From a virus: DNA of 42,616 nt. Positions 31,029 through 37,395 of the stretch are shown piece by piece. The DNA lies in the IMG/VR virus record IMGVR_UViG_3300034111_000709, positions 1 through 42,616 of that record; one strand, written 5' to 3'. Every line of letters begins with the position of its first letter. The first letter of the stretch is position 1. The position numbers and the translations under genes are program-made. The notes beneath the pieces were generated by a model that worked only from the letters and a program-made list of their open reading frames with translations, searched no databases and had not been told where the DNA came from.

Positions 31029-31651
31029 GCTGCTTCCCTGACAAGTTTATCGCGAACCCACAAAATGCGCTTGTTGAGCGTGTCATATTCGCTGTCAGAC
31101 AAGGCGTTGAATGCCACCTTGTTCGTGTCGTTTTCGCACCATTTGTCCAGCGCCTTAATCGTATCGCACAGCTTGAGTGCTTCCGTAATAGTGGCGAGGG
31201 CAGGGCTGTCGGGCGCAGCCGGTGGCGGTGCCTTTACGGGCGCAGGACGTGGCGTCCGGTCCATTGCAGCCTCACCGTCATCGTCAACCGGAGGCAAGCC
31301 AAGCGTGGCCATCAGGGCGTATCGGCATCCGTATGTGATAGCCGAGCCGACGCCTTGCGGATCCCGCTTTTGCAGCGGCACATGAAGCGTCGAGCGGAGC
31401 CACTGGCCGCTTGTGTGCATCAGCATCGTGGTGATTTCGATGGCACCATCCACCAACGCACCAGGTGCCTGCGTGAACGCCAGATTGGCCGATTGCAGGG
31501 CAGGGCGCGCCGTATCAATCACGCTTTCCAGCGAGGCATACGACGACTTGAACGCGGGGTTCTTGCTGTCCTTGGTTGCACCACGCATTGCGCCCTGAGC
31601 GGCATGAATGGCGACAAAAAGCTTGTCCACGTTATCGCTTGTCTGGATCAT
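31025..31651 (-). CDS. erf: ERF-family single-strand annealing protein
   Basis: A 208-residue recombinase of the Essential Recombination Function family (P22 Erf type), which anneals complementary single strands and may circularise phage DNA. ERF signatures: KLFVAIHAAQGAM, KDSKNPAFKSSYASLESVIDTARPAL, LAFTQAP, EITTMLMHTSGQWLRSTL and the QGVGSAITYGCRYALMATLGL core that ends the domain (about residue 125). The C-terminus is a Pro/Ala linker and a short helical tail. The ATG at 31651 follows the Gp157-like stop as TGATG; a GTG three bases earlier is possible. Confidence 0.92.
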   Translation of the reverse strand: MIQTSDNVDKLFVAIHAAQGAMRGATKDSKNPAFKSSYASLESVIDTARPALQSANLAFTQAPGALVDGAIEITTMLMHTSGQWLRSTLHVPLQKRDPQGVGSAITYGCRYALMATLGLPPVDDDGEAAMDRTPRPAPVKAPPPAAPDSPALATITEALKLCDTIKALDKWCENDTNKVAFNALSDSEYDTLNKRILWVRDKLVREAA

Positions 31652-32142
31652 CACAGCACCTTTACGATTGGCTTGCCGGTCACGAGTGACGCGCCCTGCA
31701 TCACTTCCCCGGCTTCTAGCGCCGCCTTGATGGCAGCCTTGTCGGGTTCAATTCTGGTCCGCGCATAGCCCTGCGGTGGCGTAAAATCGTCAGCCAAAAC
31801 CAGCGACACGCGGCCCGGTGACATGCTCACGGTTCCGGCTGGGGTCTGCATCTTGCGCAGCCCAACGGCGTCCATCACCAGCCCCATCAGCTTTCGACGG
31901 GCTTCGGCTCGGGCTGTCCAGCGGTCGGACAATCTCGCGTAATCTTCCGCCAATTTGTCCATGGCTTCACCGTTGGCGAGTGCTTCCCGGCGCTCAATGA
32001 CAAGCCGCTCCATGATGGCCGGCGCGTCGGTTTCCCCTTCAATAATGTCCGCCAGAAATGCGTCATCCTCGGCGATTTCAGGGTGTGCTTCGATCAGCGA
32101 GGCATGTGCAGCGCGGAGATGTTGAAGAAATTGCGGGTTCAT
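31651..32142 (-). CDS. Gp157-like protein
   Basis: A 163-residue protein of the Siphovirus Gp157 type: acidic helices (ALANGEAMDKLAEDYARLSDRWTARAEARRKLMGLVMDAVGLRKMQTPAGTVSM in successive pieces), then the conserved beta segment GRVSLVLADDFTPPQGYARTRIEPDKAAIKAALEAGEVMQGASLV. Gp157 proteins typically sit beside ERF or RecT recombinases and were first linked to phage resistance. This one is directly upstream of ERF, so they are co-expressed. It probably acts in recombination or DNA protection. Confidence 0.85.
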   Translation of the reverse strand: MNPQFLQHLRAAHASLIEAHPEIAEDDAFLADIIEGETDAPAIMERLVIERREALANGEAMDKLAEDYARLSDRWTARAEARRKLMGLVMDAVGLRKMQTPAGTVSMSPGRVSLVLADDFTPPQGYARTRIEPDKAAIKAALEAGEVMQGASLVTGKPIVKVL

Positions 32143-32381
32143 GGTCCGTTGTCCTGTTTTGGTGGGTCAGGGAGGTGCATCCAGTGCGTTGGCGCTGAAT
32201 ATTCTTCTGGGTCGATGCCAAGCGACGCGAAAACCCAGCGACCTCCGTCAAAGTGGCCGTCAAGGTATCCGTCTGCGATCCATCCGATCCGGTAAACCCC
32301 ATCAGCCATAGTCCACGCATAGCAGCCCAGAATATCAGTTCCATCCCGTGGCGCTGTCGAAATCGGTTGCCACTTGCTCAT
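32139..32381 (-). CDS. DUF551 protein (second copy)
   Basis: An 80-residue protein with WQPISTAPRDGTDILG at the start and THWMHLPDPP near the end, the DUF551 frame; strands such as RIGWIADGYLDGHFDGGRWVF lie between. It resembles the shorter 28200-28388 protein, and the two may be diverged duplicates. ATGA overlaps on both sides. Function unknown. Confidence 0.88.
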   Translation of the reverse strand: MSKWQPISTAPRDGTDILGCYAWTMADGVYRIGWIADGYLDGHFDGGRWVFASLGIDPEEYSAPTHWMHLPDPPKQDNGP

Positions 32382-32566
32382 GTCTCTTCCCTTTCACGAC
32401 GTGCCCAATTCAGGTTTTCTTTCACTGCCTTACGCAGCCGCGCAATCTCGGCGCACTTCTGGTCAATGCACTTTGCGTGCAGGCCGGCCTTGATCTCGGC
32501 AGCGTATTCGCCGGCAATCTGGCGCTGCGTTTTGGCCAGCCGGATGAATGCGTTTGCGAGGCTCAT
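32378..32566 (-). CDS. Small basic helical protein, 62 residues
   Basis: A long amphipathic helix with two cysteines: LANAFIRLAKTQRQIAGEYAAEIKAGLHAKCIDQKCAEIARLRKAVKENLNWARRE. The CIDQKC pair could bind metal or form a disulfide. It overlaps neighbours by ATGA. No family recognised. Confidence 0.75.
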   Translation of the reverse strand: MSLANAFIRLAKTQRQIAGEYAAEIKAGLHAKCIDQKCAEIARLRKAVKENLNWARREREET

Positions 32567-32715
32567 TCTGCGTGCTCCCTAAAACGCTGTTCTGGTGTCC
32601 GGCGTGGCTCACCGTCTGGCTCTGGTGCGATGGCGTTGACGGTCCCGCGAAGTGCAGCGGCGCACAGAAAGCCGACAAGGCCGGCGAAGATGAGAAGGCC
32701 GATTAGCTCGCTCAT
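32563..32715 (-). CDS. Single-pass membrane mini-protein, 50 residues
   Basis: Starts MSELIGLLIFAGLVGFLCAA with one N-terminal membrane helix (residues about 4-21), followed by a polar tail (VNAIAPEPDGEPRRTPEQ). It exactly fills the gap between its neighbours, overlapping the upstream stop as TGATG and the downstream ATG as ATGA. That is strong evidence that it is a genuine gene. Function unknown; early-expressed phage membrane peptides often modify the host envelope or exclude other phages. Confidence 0.78.
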   Translation of the reverse strand: MSELIGLLIFAGLVGFLCAAALRGTVNAIAPEPDGEPRRTPEQRFREHAE

Positions 32716-33035
32716 CACAGACCCTCCCCCTCTTCAAACTCAATGCGAATGCAGGCGATGCGCCTATCCCAAGCCGCCATGTCCGCGTCCTCGCGCGAGG
32801 CAAAGCCATGATGAGGATTGACATTAATCCACCGGACGCGCTTGGGCTTGACCTCGACCAGATCCAGATTTGACAGCGCAGGGCAGCACCCAGAAGCGGG
32901 CCAATCGCACCCGACCCAAACCCCGTCGCATCTTTTATATGCCCCGATGACAGGGCAATCTCCGCCCGCGTCAGTCATCAAAAGCCGGACCTCGCGTCCG
33001 TCTCGCGTGCGGTATTTTTTGCTCATGTCAATCAT
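32715..33035 (-). CDS. Hypothetical protein, 106 residues
   Basis: Starts MIDMSKKYRTRDGREVRLLMTDAGGDCPVIGAYKRCDGVWVGCDWPASGCC. The ATG overlaps the previous stop (ATGA); the longer frame runs into that gene. The N-terminus (KKYRTRDGREVRLL) matches a small phage family with a beta-rich core. The four cysteines of CDG...CDWPASGCC may bind a metal. The C-terminus is WINVNPHHGFASREDADMAAWDRRIACIRIEFEEGEGL. Function unknown. Confidence 0.8.
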   Translation of the reverse strand: MIDMSKKYRTRDGREVRLLMTDAGGDCPVIGAYKRCDGVWVGCDWPASGCCPALSNLDLVEVKPKRVRWINVNPHHGFASREDADMAAWDRRIACIRIEFEEGEGL

Positions 33036-33343
33036 GGCTGCACCTTGCTTGCACGTGCTGCGGCAAAGCGTTCGGTGATAACCGCGCGCTGCTCGTCTGA
33101 CATTTCGCGCTTGTCGCGCATGGGATTGCTGTTCATTCGATACGGCCAAAGCGCGCATTTGACGGACACGCATCGCCGAACCTCGGATTGCTGGCCACCG
33201 CAACAATCAAGACACTTTGCGCGGATGACTGATCTAAGCGGCAGCGCCTCATGGCCGAGCGCTTCAAGTTCGCCTTTGTCCATTTCGCGAGGGTCTTTGC
33301 CAACCATGCCGCCAGCGATTTCATCAAAGACAAGCCCGCTCAT
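33032..33343 (-). CDS. Cys-rich zinc-finger-like phage protein
   Basis: A 103-residue protein with the motif IRAKCLDCCGGQQSEVRRCVSVKCALWPYRMN (about 40-71): a CxxCC...C...C cluster ending in WPYR, a recurrent phage zinc-ribbon-like signature. The flanking helices are charged (DKGELEALGHEALP). Proteins of this kind are found in early phage operons and are presumed DNA or protein binders. ATGA overlaps on both sides. Confidence 0.85.
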   Translation of the reverse strand: MSGLVFDEIAGGMVGKDPREMDKGELEALGHEALPLRSVIRAKCLDCCGGQQSEVRRCVSVKCALWPYRMNSNPMRDKREMSDEQRAVITERFAAARASKVQP

Positions 33344-33456
33344 GGCTGCACCATGGGAATGAGCAGATAACCCAGCGCGCCGGTTGCGATGATGATTGCA
33401 ATGGCCATCACGTCGGTGATGTCAGCCTTGCGGATGGACGCGATGAACAGGCTCAT
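33340..33456 (-). CDS. Single-pass membrane micro-protein, 38 residues
   Basis: Starts MSLFIASIRKADITDVMAIA and continues as a membrane helix (about residues 16-33) with a short end. Overlaps of ATGA upstream and downstream place it precisely between two genes, so it is probably translated. Function unknown. Confidence 0.65.
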   Translation of the reverse strand: MSLFIASIRKADITDVMAIAIIIATGALGYLLIPMVQP

Positions 33457-33725
33457 GTGCGTCCCTCCGCCTTAGCGATTGCGGCACGAATGGCTGACTT
33501 TGCCTTTGCGCGTTCGTCGGCTGTTGCTGTCGGATCCGCTGCAATCTCGGCCAAGGTTAGCGCTGCCAGCATGTCTGGTGCGGCGGCAAGCAAGTGGGCG
33601 TTGGCGTTAATTTGCGAATTGCTGCCGTCGCACAGAAGCGCAACCTGAAAGTCGCAAACCTCTACAAATACCATTGACTGCCTCTGCCGCACTTCCCACG
33701 GCCCCGGTGTGTGTGCGTTGCTCAT
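33453..33725 (-). CDS. HTPGPW-type phage protein, 90 residues
   Basis: Contains the recurrent phage pattern AHTPGPWEVRQRQS...VALLCDG...INANAHLLAAAPDMLAALTLAE, a family found in early operons of many temperate and lytic phages. The Ala-rich C-terminal helices (ADERAKAKSAIRAAIAKAEG) follow. Biochemical function unknown. ATGA overlaps at both ends. Confidence 0.88.
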   Translation of the reverse strand: MSNAHTPGPWEVRQRQSMVFVEVCDFQVALLCDGSNSQINANAHLLAAAPDMLAALTLAEIAADPTATADERAKAKSAIRAAIAKAEGRT

Positions 33726-34060
33726 GACAGCGCCTCCTCAATCGCTTCTTGGATTGCCTGCTGGACGGCGCGAAGGCCATCGCCAGTCGTGAACCAAGCT
33801 TCGATGACATCGGCGAGGCAGACCGGCATCATGTAACGACGCCACGCGCCTTCGTGATATTCGCGGTATCCGATAACGTGGCCCTGCTCAGTGTCATACA
33901 CAGCCTCGATGCGGTCATTCATGCCTTCGATGCTGACGATGAAAGGCCCAAAGCTGAACTGTTCCAGCGACACGTTGACCTGATCTGGAACGAGGCTGGC
34001 ATTGTAATCCGTGCCAGCAAATCCGGGCGGATAGTGCGGGTGGTTTGTGTAAGAAGGCAT
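33722..34060 (-). CDS. Hypothetical protein, first gene of the leftward operon
   Basis: A 112-residue protein starting MPSYTNHPHYPPGFAGTDYN. This ATG has a GGGAG ribosome binding site eight bases upstream; the longer frame would cross the promoter. Seen: SLEQFSFGPFIVSIEGMNDRIEAVYDTEQGHVIGYREYHEG (beta-rich) and a C-terminal helix rich in Ala/Glu (LRAVQQAIQEAIEEAL). No family named. Its promoter region is shared with the Cro-like gene at 34201. Confidence 0.75.
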   Translation of the reverse strand: MPSYTNHPHYPPGFAGTDYNASLVPDQVNVSLEQFSFGPFIVSIEGMNDRIEAVYDTEQGHVIGYREYHEGAWRRYMMPVCLADVIEAWFTTGDGLRAVQQAIQEAIEEALS

Positions 34061-34086
34061 TGCCGTCTCCCTGTGGTGTGGGAGCA

Positions 34087-34114
34087 TTGATAGCCGTTCT
34101 ATCACGCAAAGCAA
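34087..34114 (-). promoter_or_regulatory. Candidate promoter of the leftward early operon
   Basis: On the minus strand, TTGCTT (plus 34109-34114) lies 16 bases before TATCAA (plus 34087-34092), a moderate sigma-70 match. The -10 overlaps the 34088-34104 palindrome, so a bound regulator would block it. The first gene starts 27 bases downstream. Confidence 0.4.
34088..34104. promoter_or_regulatory. Operator-like perfect palindrome
   Basis: TGATAG-CCGTT-CTATCA, a 17-base perfect inverted repeat with a five-base centre. A partial copy, TGATAG-CGCTG-CTA, occurs at 34123-34136, 35 bases away centre to centre. Repeated operators between divergent operons beside a Cro-like gene form a typical phage switch. 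Confidence 0.65.
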
Positions 34115-34200
34115 GCGAAAAATGATAGCGCTGCTAATTTATTTTTATCGTGCGAAATTGGGCTTGCGTCCTGTCTGTTAGGTGTGCTAGCAGAACAATC

Positions 34201-34392
34201 ATGAACATACAGCACACATTCGCCGAGCACGGCATCGTCAAGCTTCACCTGGCCCGCGCTCTGGGCATCACTCACGGCGCTATCAGTCAATGGCGGCGCA
34301 TACCAGCCGACCGCGTGATTGACGTTGAGCGCGTCACCGGTATCCCGCGCGAAAAGCTGCGCCCTGATTTGTATGCCGAACGCGCGCAATGA
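34201..34392 (+). CDS. Cro/YdaS-like HTH regulator
   Basis: A 63-residue DNA-binding protein: FAEHGIVKLHLARALGITHGAISQWRRIPADRVIDVERVTGIPREKLRPDLYAE. This is the YdaS/Cro pattern, with the HTH helix pair KLHLARALGI and HGAISQWRR and the PREKLRPDLY end. It starts the rightward operon and likely controls the palindrome region upstream (34088-34136). No strong ribosome binding site is visible. Its stop overlaps a short ORF by ATGA. Confidence 0.88.
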   Translation: MNIQHTFAEHGIVKLHLARALGITHGAISQWRRIPADRVIDVERVTGIPREKLRPDLYAERAQ

Positions 34393-34496
34393 CATCAAAT
34401 TTCAAGCCTTCGGCCCTGACGCAGCTAGCGCAGGTCAAAAAAAAGCGACCGCGCCGAAGCGGGCCGCCATCAAGGTAGTGACAACATGCAAGTAAC
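34389..34496 (+). CDS. Very short ORF with an A9 run (low confidence)
   Basis: 35 codons starting MTSNFKPSALTQLAQVKKK at an ATG overlapping the Cro-like stop. The coding frame crosses nine consecutive As (34437-34445) and overlaps the next gene by 11 bases. The basic product looks like a leader or an accident of the overlap. It may only carry ribosomes to the gene at 34486. Confidence 0.3.
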
Positions 34497-35415
34497 AGAA
34501 TCCTATTCGAGCGGCAACGTGAAGTCGCTGCGTCCCCGCATTCTCAACACAGATTTAGATGCCGTTCGGCGCGCTGATGCCATCGAAGCCGACCGCTGGT
34601 TGAGCAACCAAGTTGCTAAGGCCGATGCTGAACCCTTCACCGAAGTTGTCACTCTGACGCCCGGTCTGGCCGAGGCGCTTATGAGGCGCAACGAAAAGAA
34701 CAGGGCGATCCGCGAGACAAATCTTGAGCGCATCAAGCGCGACATCGAAACTGGCAACTGGCAGTTCAACGGCGCGTCTATTGTCGTCAGCAGGAACGGC
34801 CTGATGAATGACGGACAGCATCGCTGCCGCGCTGTTATTGACACGAACATTCCGATCAAGATTGTCATGGTGTTTGGCATTGACCGCGACAGCCGAATGA
34901 CGCTGGACCAAGGCGCATTGCGGTCGGTCGGCAACTATCTGGCCATGAACGGAATGTCTAACGTCAACGTCCTTGCGGCCACTGCGGCCCTTGTCTGGCA
35001 GTGGCGCAAGTATGGGTTCGTATCGAACCACGCGCGGTTAAAGCCGACAAAGACGGAAGTGCGCGTGCTTGTCGAACATGATGCGCAAGTCTCGGAAAGC
35101 GCCATGTTCTGCACGATGCCCGGCGTCCGCACTCTCGGTTCAACATCAATGTTCGCTTTTGCCCATTACGCGGCGCGCGAGGCGTCGAACGTGATTGAGG
35201 CAGACGCATTCATCAAGAAATTGATCGAGGGAACCTACCTCAAGAACGGCGACCCGCTTTTGTATTGCCGAAAGCGCCTGATGGAAACAAAGGGCCGTTC
35301 CGACATCCAAAGCCGCGCGGAACTGCTGTTCAAGACATGGAACGCTTATCGCCGCGACGAGCGGGTTGAGCGCATCATCGTCAACGGCAAGACCCTCCCC
35401 AAGTTGGAGGCGTGA
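34486..35415 (+). CDS. DGQHR/ParB-fold phage protein
   Basis: A 309-residue protein. The hallmark is DGQHR at residues 109-113 (MNDGQHRCRAVI), preceded by an N-terminal ParB-like stretch (RETNLERIKRDIETGNWQFNGASIVVSRNG) and followed by VMVFGIDRDSRMTLDQG. DGQHR is shared with ParB-superfamily and DndB-type proteins, which bind nucleotides or act in DNA modification and replication control. The C-terminal half is helical with charged ends (AELLFKTWNAYRRDERVERIIV). It pairs with the ParB gene four bases downstream. No nuclease site is clear. Confidence 0.78.
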   Translation: MQVTESYSSGNVKSLRPRILNTDLDAVRRADAIEADRWLSNQVAKADAEPFTEVVTLTPGLAEALMRRNEKNRAIRETNLERIKRDIETGNWQFNGASIVVSRNGLMNDGQHRCRAVIDTNIPIKIVMVFGIDRDSRMTLDQGALRSVGNYLAMNGMSNVNVLAATAALVWQWRKYGFVSNHARLKPTKTEVRVLVEHDAQVSESAMFCTMPGVRTLGSTSMFAFAHYAAREASNVIEADAFIKKLIEGTYLKNGDPLLYCRKRLMETKGRSDIQSRAELLFKTWNAYRRDERVERIIVNGKTLPKLEA

Positions 35416-35418
35416 TCT

Positions 35419-36228
35419 ATGGAAACCGCCGCCATTGAAACCAAGCTGATTGTCATCCGGCAAGACGCCAGGAAGGTGGACGACGCCACGATCAAGGCGC
35501 TTGCCGCCAGCATCGCAGAAATCGGCATCATCAACCCTCTTCGTGTCCGTCCGTCGCGCGGCTTCGTCGATGGCGTGCAGTCTGACGTTTATGAAGTCAT
35601 TGCAGGCGTCCACCGTCTAAAGGCCGCTCGCAAGGCCGGCCTTGAAGCAGTCCCGTGTGTCATCGTTGATGACGACGACCTGCACGCCGAATTGGCGATG
35701 ATTGACGAAAACTTGTGCCGCGCTGAACTGTCCCCAGCCGACAGGGCAGCACAGACGGCGCGGCGCAAGGCCATCTATCTGGAATTGCATCCTGAGACTG
35801 CGCAGCACGTTGCTGGTGGGTTGGCTAGGCAGGGGGCAGCAGACGACAACTTGTCGTTTGCTGCTGCCACTGCTGCCGTCATCGGCAAGACGGAACGCAC
35901 TGTTCAGCGAGACGCAGAGCGCGGCGAAAAGATTAGCGACCGCGCACTGGCCTTGGTTCGCGGCTCGCGCCTCGACACCGGCGAATACCTCGACAAGCTG
36001 AAAAAGCTGCCGCACGACGAACAGGTGGCAAAAGTTCAACGGGACCGGACGCAGCCAGTCCAAGCCCGCAAGCCCGTCAAGATTGCTGACGACCCGCTGT
36101 CAGACATGGAGAGCCAGGAACGGCAGGTTGCCGCCCTGATGGCAGCTTGGAACCGCGCATCCCCTGACGCCCGCCAAGAGTTTCTGCAACGCATTGACGC
36201 GCCTGTGTTCGATGCAGGCGCAGCATGA
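35419..36228 (+). CDS. ParB-like nuclease/partition domain protein
   Basis: A 269-residue protein. ParB N-terminal domain: DDATIKALAASIAEIGIINPLRVRP, box II as IAGVHRLKAARKAG (61-74) and ENLCRAELSPADRAAQ (97-112), with the expected LxxSIxExGxxxPL pattern. The typical ParB HTH is replaced by a helical region (AVIGKTERTVQRDAERGEKISDRAL) that still resembles a small HTH. The C-terminus is helical. In phages such proteins condense or partition DNA or modify host gene expression. A strong terminator follows at 36276. Confidence 0.85.
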   Translation: METAAIETKLIVIRQDARKVDDATIKALAASIAEIGIINPLRVRPSRGFVDGVQSDVYEVIAGVHRLKAARKAGLEAVPCVIVDDDDLHAELAMIDENLCRAELSPADRAAQTARRKAIYLELHPETAQHVAGGLARQGAADDNLSFAAATAAVIGKTERTVQRDAERGEKISDRALALVRGSRLDTGEYLDKLKKLPHDEQVAKVQRDRTQPVQARKPVKIADDPLSDMESQERQVAALMAAWNRASPDARQEFLQRIDAPVFDAGAA

Positions 36229-36323
36229 CTTTCACCCTTCCCCCCGCTGCTTTCCTCCCTGTGCGGCGGGCAACTGCCGGGGCTTCGGCCTCGGCCTTTT
36301 ATTCCAATGTGAGTGACCCATGA
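36225..36323 (+). CDS. Possible 32-residue ORF bridging ParB and HNH-AP2 genes
   Basis: An ATG overlaps the ParB stop (ATGA) and the stop overlaps the next ATG (ATGA), so the 91-base gap is exactly filled by MTFTLPPAAFLPVRRATAG followed by a Ser/Ala-rich end. The strong terminator at 36276-36300 lies inside it. Translation through the stem could disrupt the terminator, making this an attenuation-type leader rather than a functional protein. Confidence 0.35.
   Translation: MTFTLPPAAFLPVRRATAGASASAFYSNVSDP
36276..36300 (+). terminator. Rho-independent terminator with TTCG tetraloop
   Basis: Eight-base stem GCCGGGGC / GCCTCGGC (one G-U pair) closed by a TTCG tetraloop, followed by CTTTTATT. 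This is a very stable hairpin 48 bases past the ParB stop, before the HNH-AP2 gene. Confidence 0.8.
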
Positions 36324-36829
36324 CAGGACCAATTCGACCGATACGCATTGAAGGCGACGTTGCATATGTGACGTTGACGCAAGGATATGAAGCCATCATC
36401 GACGCCGCCGATGTGCCGCTTGTTGAGGGGTTTAATTGGTGCGCCGTATGCCCCGGCCGAAAATTTTATGCAGCGCGGGGCAAGAAAGTAAACGGCAAAA
36501 TAAAGCAGATACTCATGCACCGCGTGATTATGAATACCCCAAACAAAATGGAGACAGACCATATCAATGGCGACGGCTTAGATAATAGGCGGGTCAACTT
36601 GCGGGTTGCTACCACTTCTCAAAACCAAATGAACAGAGGAGCGCCGGCAACCAACACTAGCGGTTTTAAGGGTGTCGCGTGGTATGAAAGAGACAAAAAA
36701 TGGCGCGCGCAAATTACGAATAACGGTTCTCGATGGTGGCTTGGCGATTTCGACACGCCAGAAGCCGCCCATTCCGCATATGTTGCCGCAAGCGAATTGC
36801 TGCACGGTGAATTTGCGAGGGCAGCATGA
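36320..36829 (+). CDS. HNH homing endonuclease with AP2 domain
   Basis: A 169-residue protein. The HNH part has MHRVI (His67), METDHINGDGLDNRRVNLR (Asp80, His81, Asn83, Asn89, Asn93). The AP2 DNA-binding part covers about 112-163 (NTSGFKGVAWYERDKKWRAQITNNGSRWWLGDFDTPEAAHSAYVAASELLHGEFA). Freestanding AP2-HNH enzymes are mobile elements of phage genomes. Base composition is visibly less GC-rich than its neighbours and it sits just behind a terminator, both signs of a late insertion. It overlaps the DnaA-like gene by four bases. Confidence 0.9.
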   Translation: MTGPIRPIRIEGDVAYVTLTQGYEAIIDAADVPLVEGFNWCAVCPGRKFYAARGKKVNGKIKQILMHRVIMNTPNKMETDHINGDGLDNRRVNLRVATTSQNQMNRGAPATNTSGFKGVAWYERDKKWRAQITNNGSRWWLGDFDTPEAAHSAYVAASELLHGEFARAA

Positions 36830-37395
36830 GCCTCGCAGACCACATCCCAACAGCCGCAGACCATGCAGCCCGTCGCGCTAGAATGGGCCTTGCACCAGCA
36901 GCCAGCAGCCCGGTTTTCATTCCGCGCGAACCGGCCAAAAAACCGGACATGGTTGCGGCAAAGCCAGCACCGCCCGCGCCCTTGGTTGACACGATTATCG
37001 CGAAATATCTTTACGTTTCAACGCCTCAAGGCCCCGTTGGGATGGCCGAAACCAAACAGCTTGTAGCGGCCATTGCCAAGCGCCACGGCGTGACGTTTGC
37101 CGACATTATGGGACCATGCCGGAGGGCTAAAATCGTGGCCGCTCGGTTCGAGGCTATCGTTGCTGTTGCGCAGGTTCGGTATGCGTGGAGCCTGCCCCAG
37201 CTTGGCCGGTTCTTTGGCGACCGCGACCACACCACAATCCTGCACGCCATGAGAACAATGGCCGTCAAAACAGGCGAGACCATTCGCGGTTATACGCCAG
37301 AAGCGGCGGCGGACGTGCTCGACCGGCAGCGCGATAAGAACCGCGACGCAATCAAGACCTACCGCAGCAAGCGCAATGCAAAGGTGGCATCGTGA
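36826..37395 (+). CDS. DnaA domain IV-like replication protein
   Basis: A 189-residue protein with a disordered start (residues 1-50) and then a DnaA C-terminal fold: AAIAKRHGVTFADIMGPCRRAKIVAARFEAIVAVAQVRYAWSLPQLGRFFGDRDHTTILHAMRTM in successive pieces (about 81-145). GDRDHTTILHA (131-141) equals the DnaA signature that reads DnaA boxes. No AAA+ domain is present, so it binds without ATP-driven unwinding, and the adjacent helicase may supply the motor. The C-terminus is basic (KTYRSKRNAK). It ends in a GTGA overlap with the helicase. Confidence 0.88.
   Translation: MSLADHIPTAADHAARRARMGLAPAASSPVFIPREPAKKPDMVAAKPAPPAPLVDTIIAKYLYVSTPQGPVGMAETKQLVAAIAKRHGVTFADIMGPCRRAKIVAARFEAIVAVAQVRYAWSLPQLGRFFGDRDHTTILHAMRTMAVKTGETIRGYTPEAAADVLDRQRDKNRDAIKTYRSKRNAKVAS

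Noticed and set aside
30920-31768. A 282-codon plus-strand ORF opposite ERF
   Set aside because: Antisense to the clear ERF gene and its neighbours; Arg/Cys/His-rich composition.
34158-34192. Rightward promoter for the Cro-like gene
   Set aside because: TTGCGT-17-CTAGCA is the best spacing I can find, but the -10 is poor; a promoter must exist in this region, yet I cannot place it.
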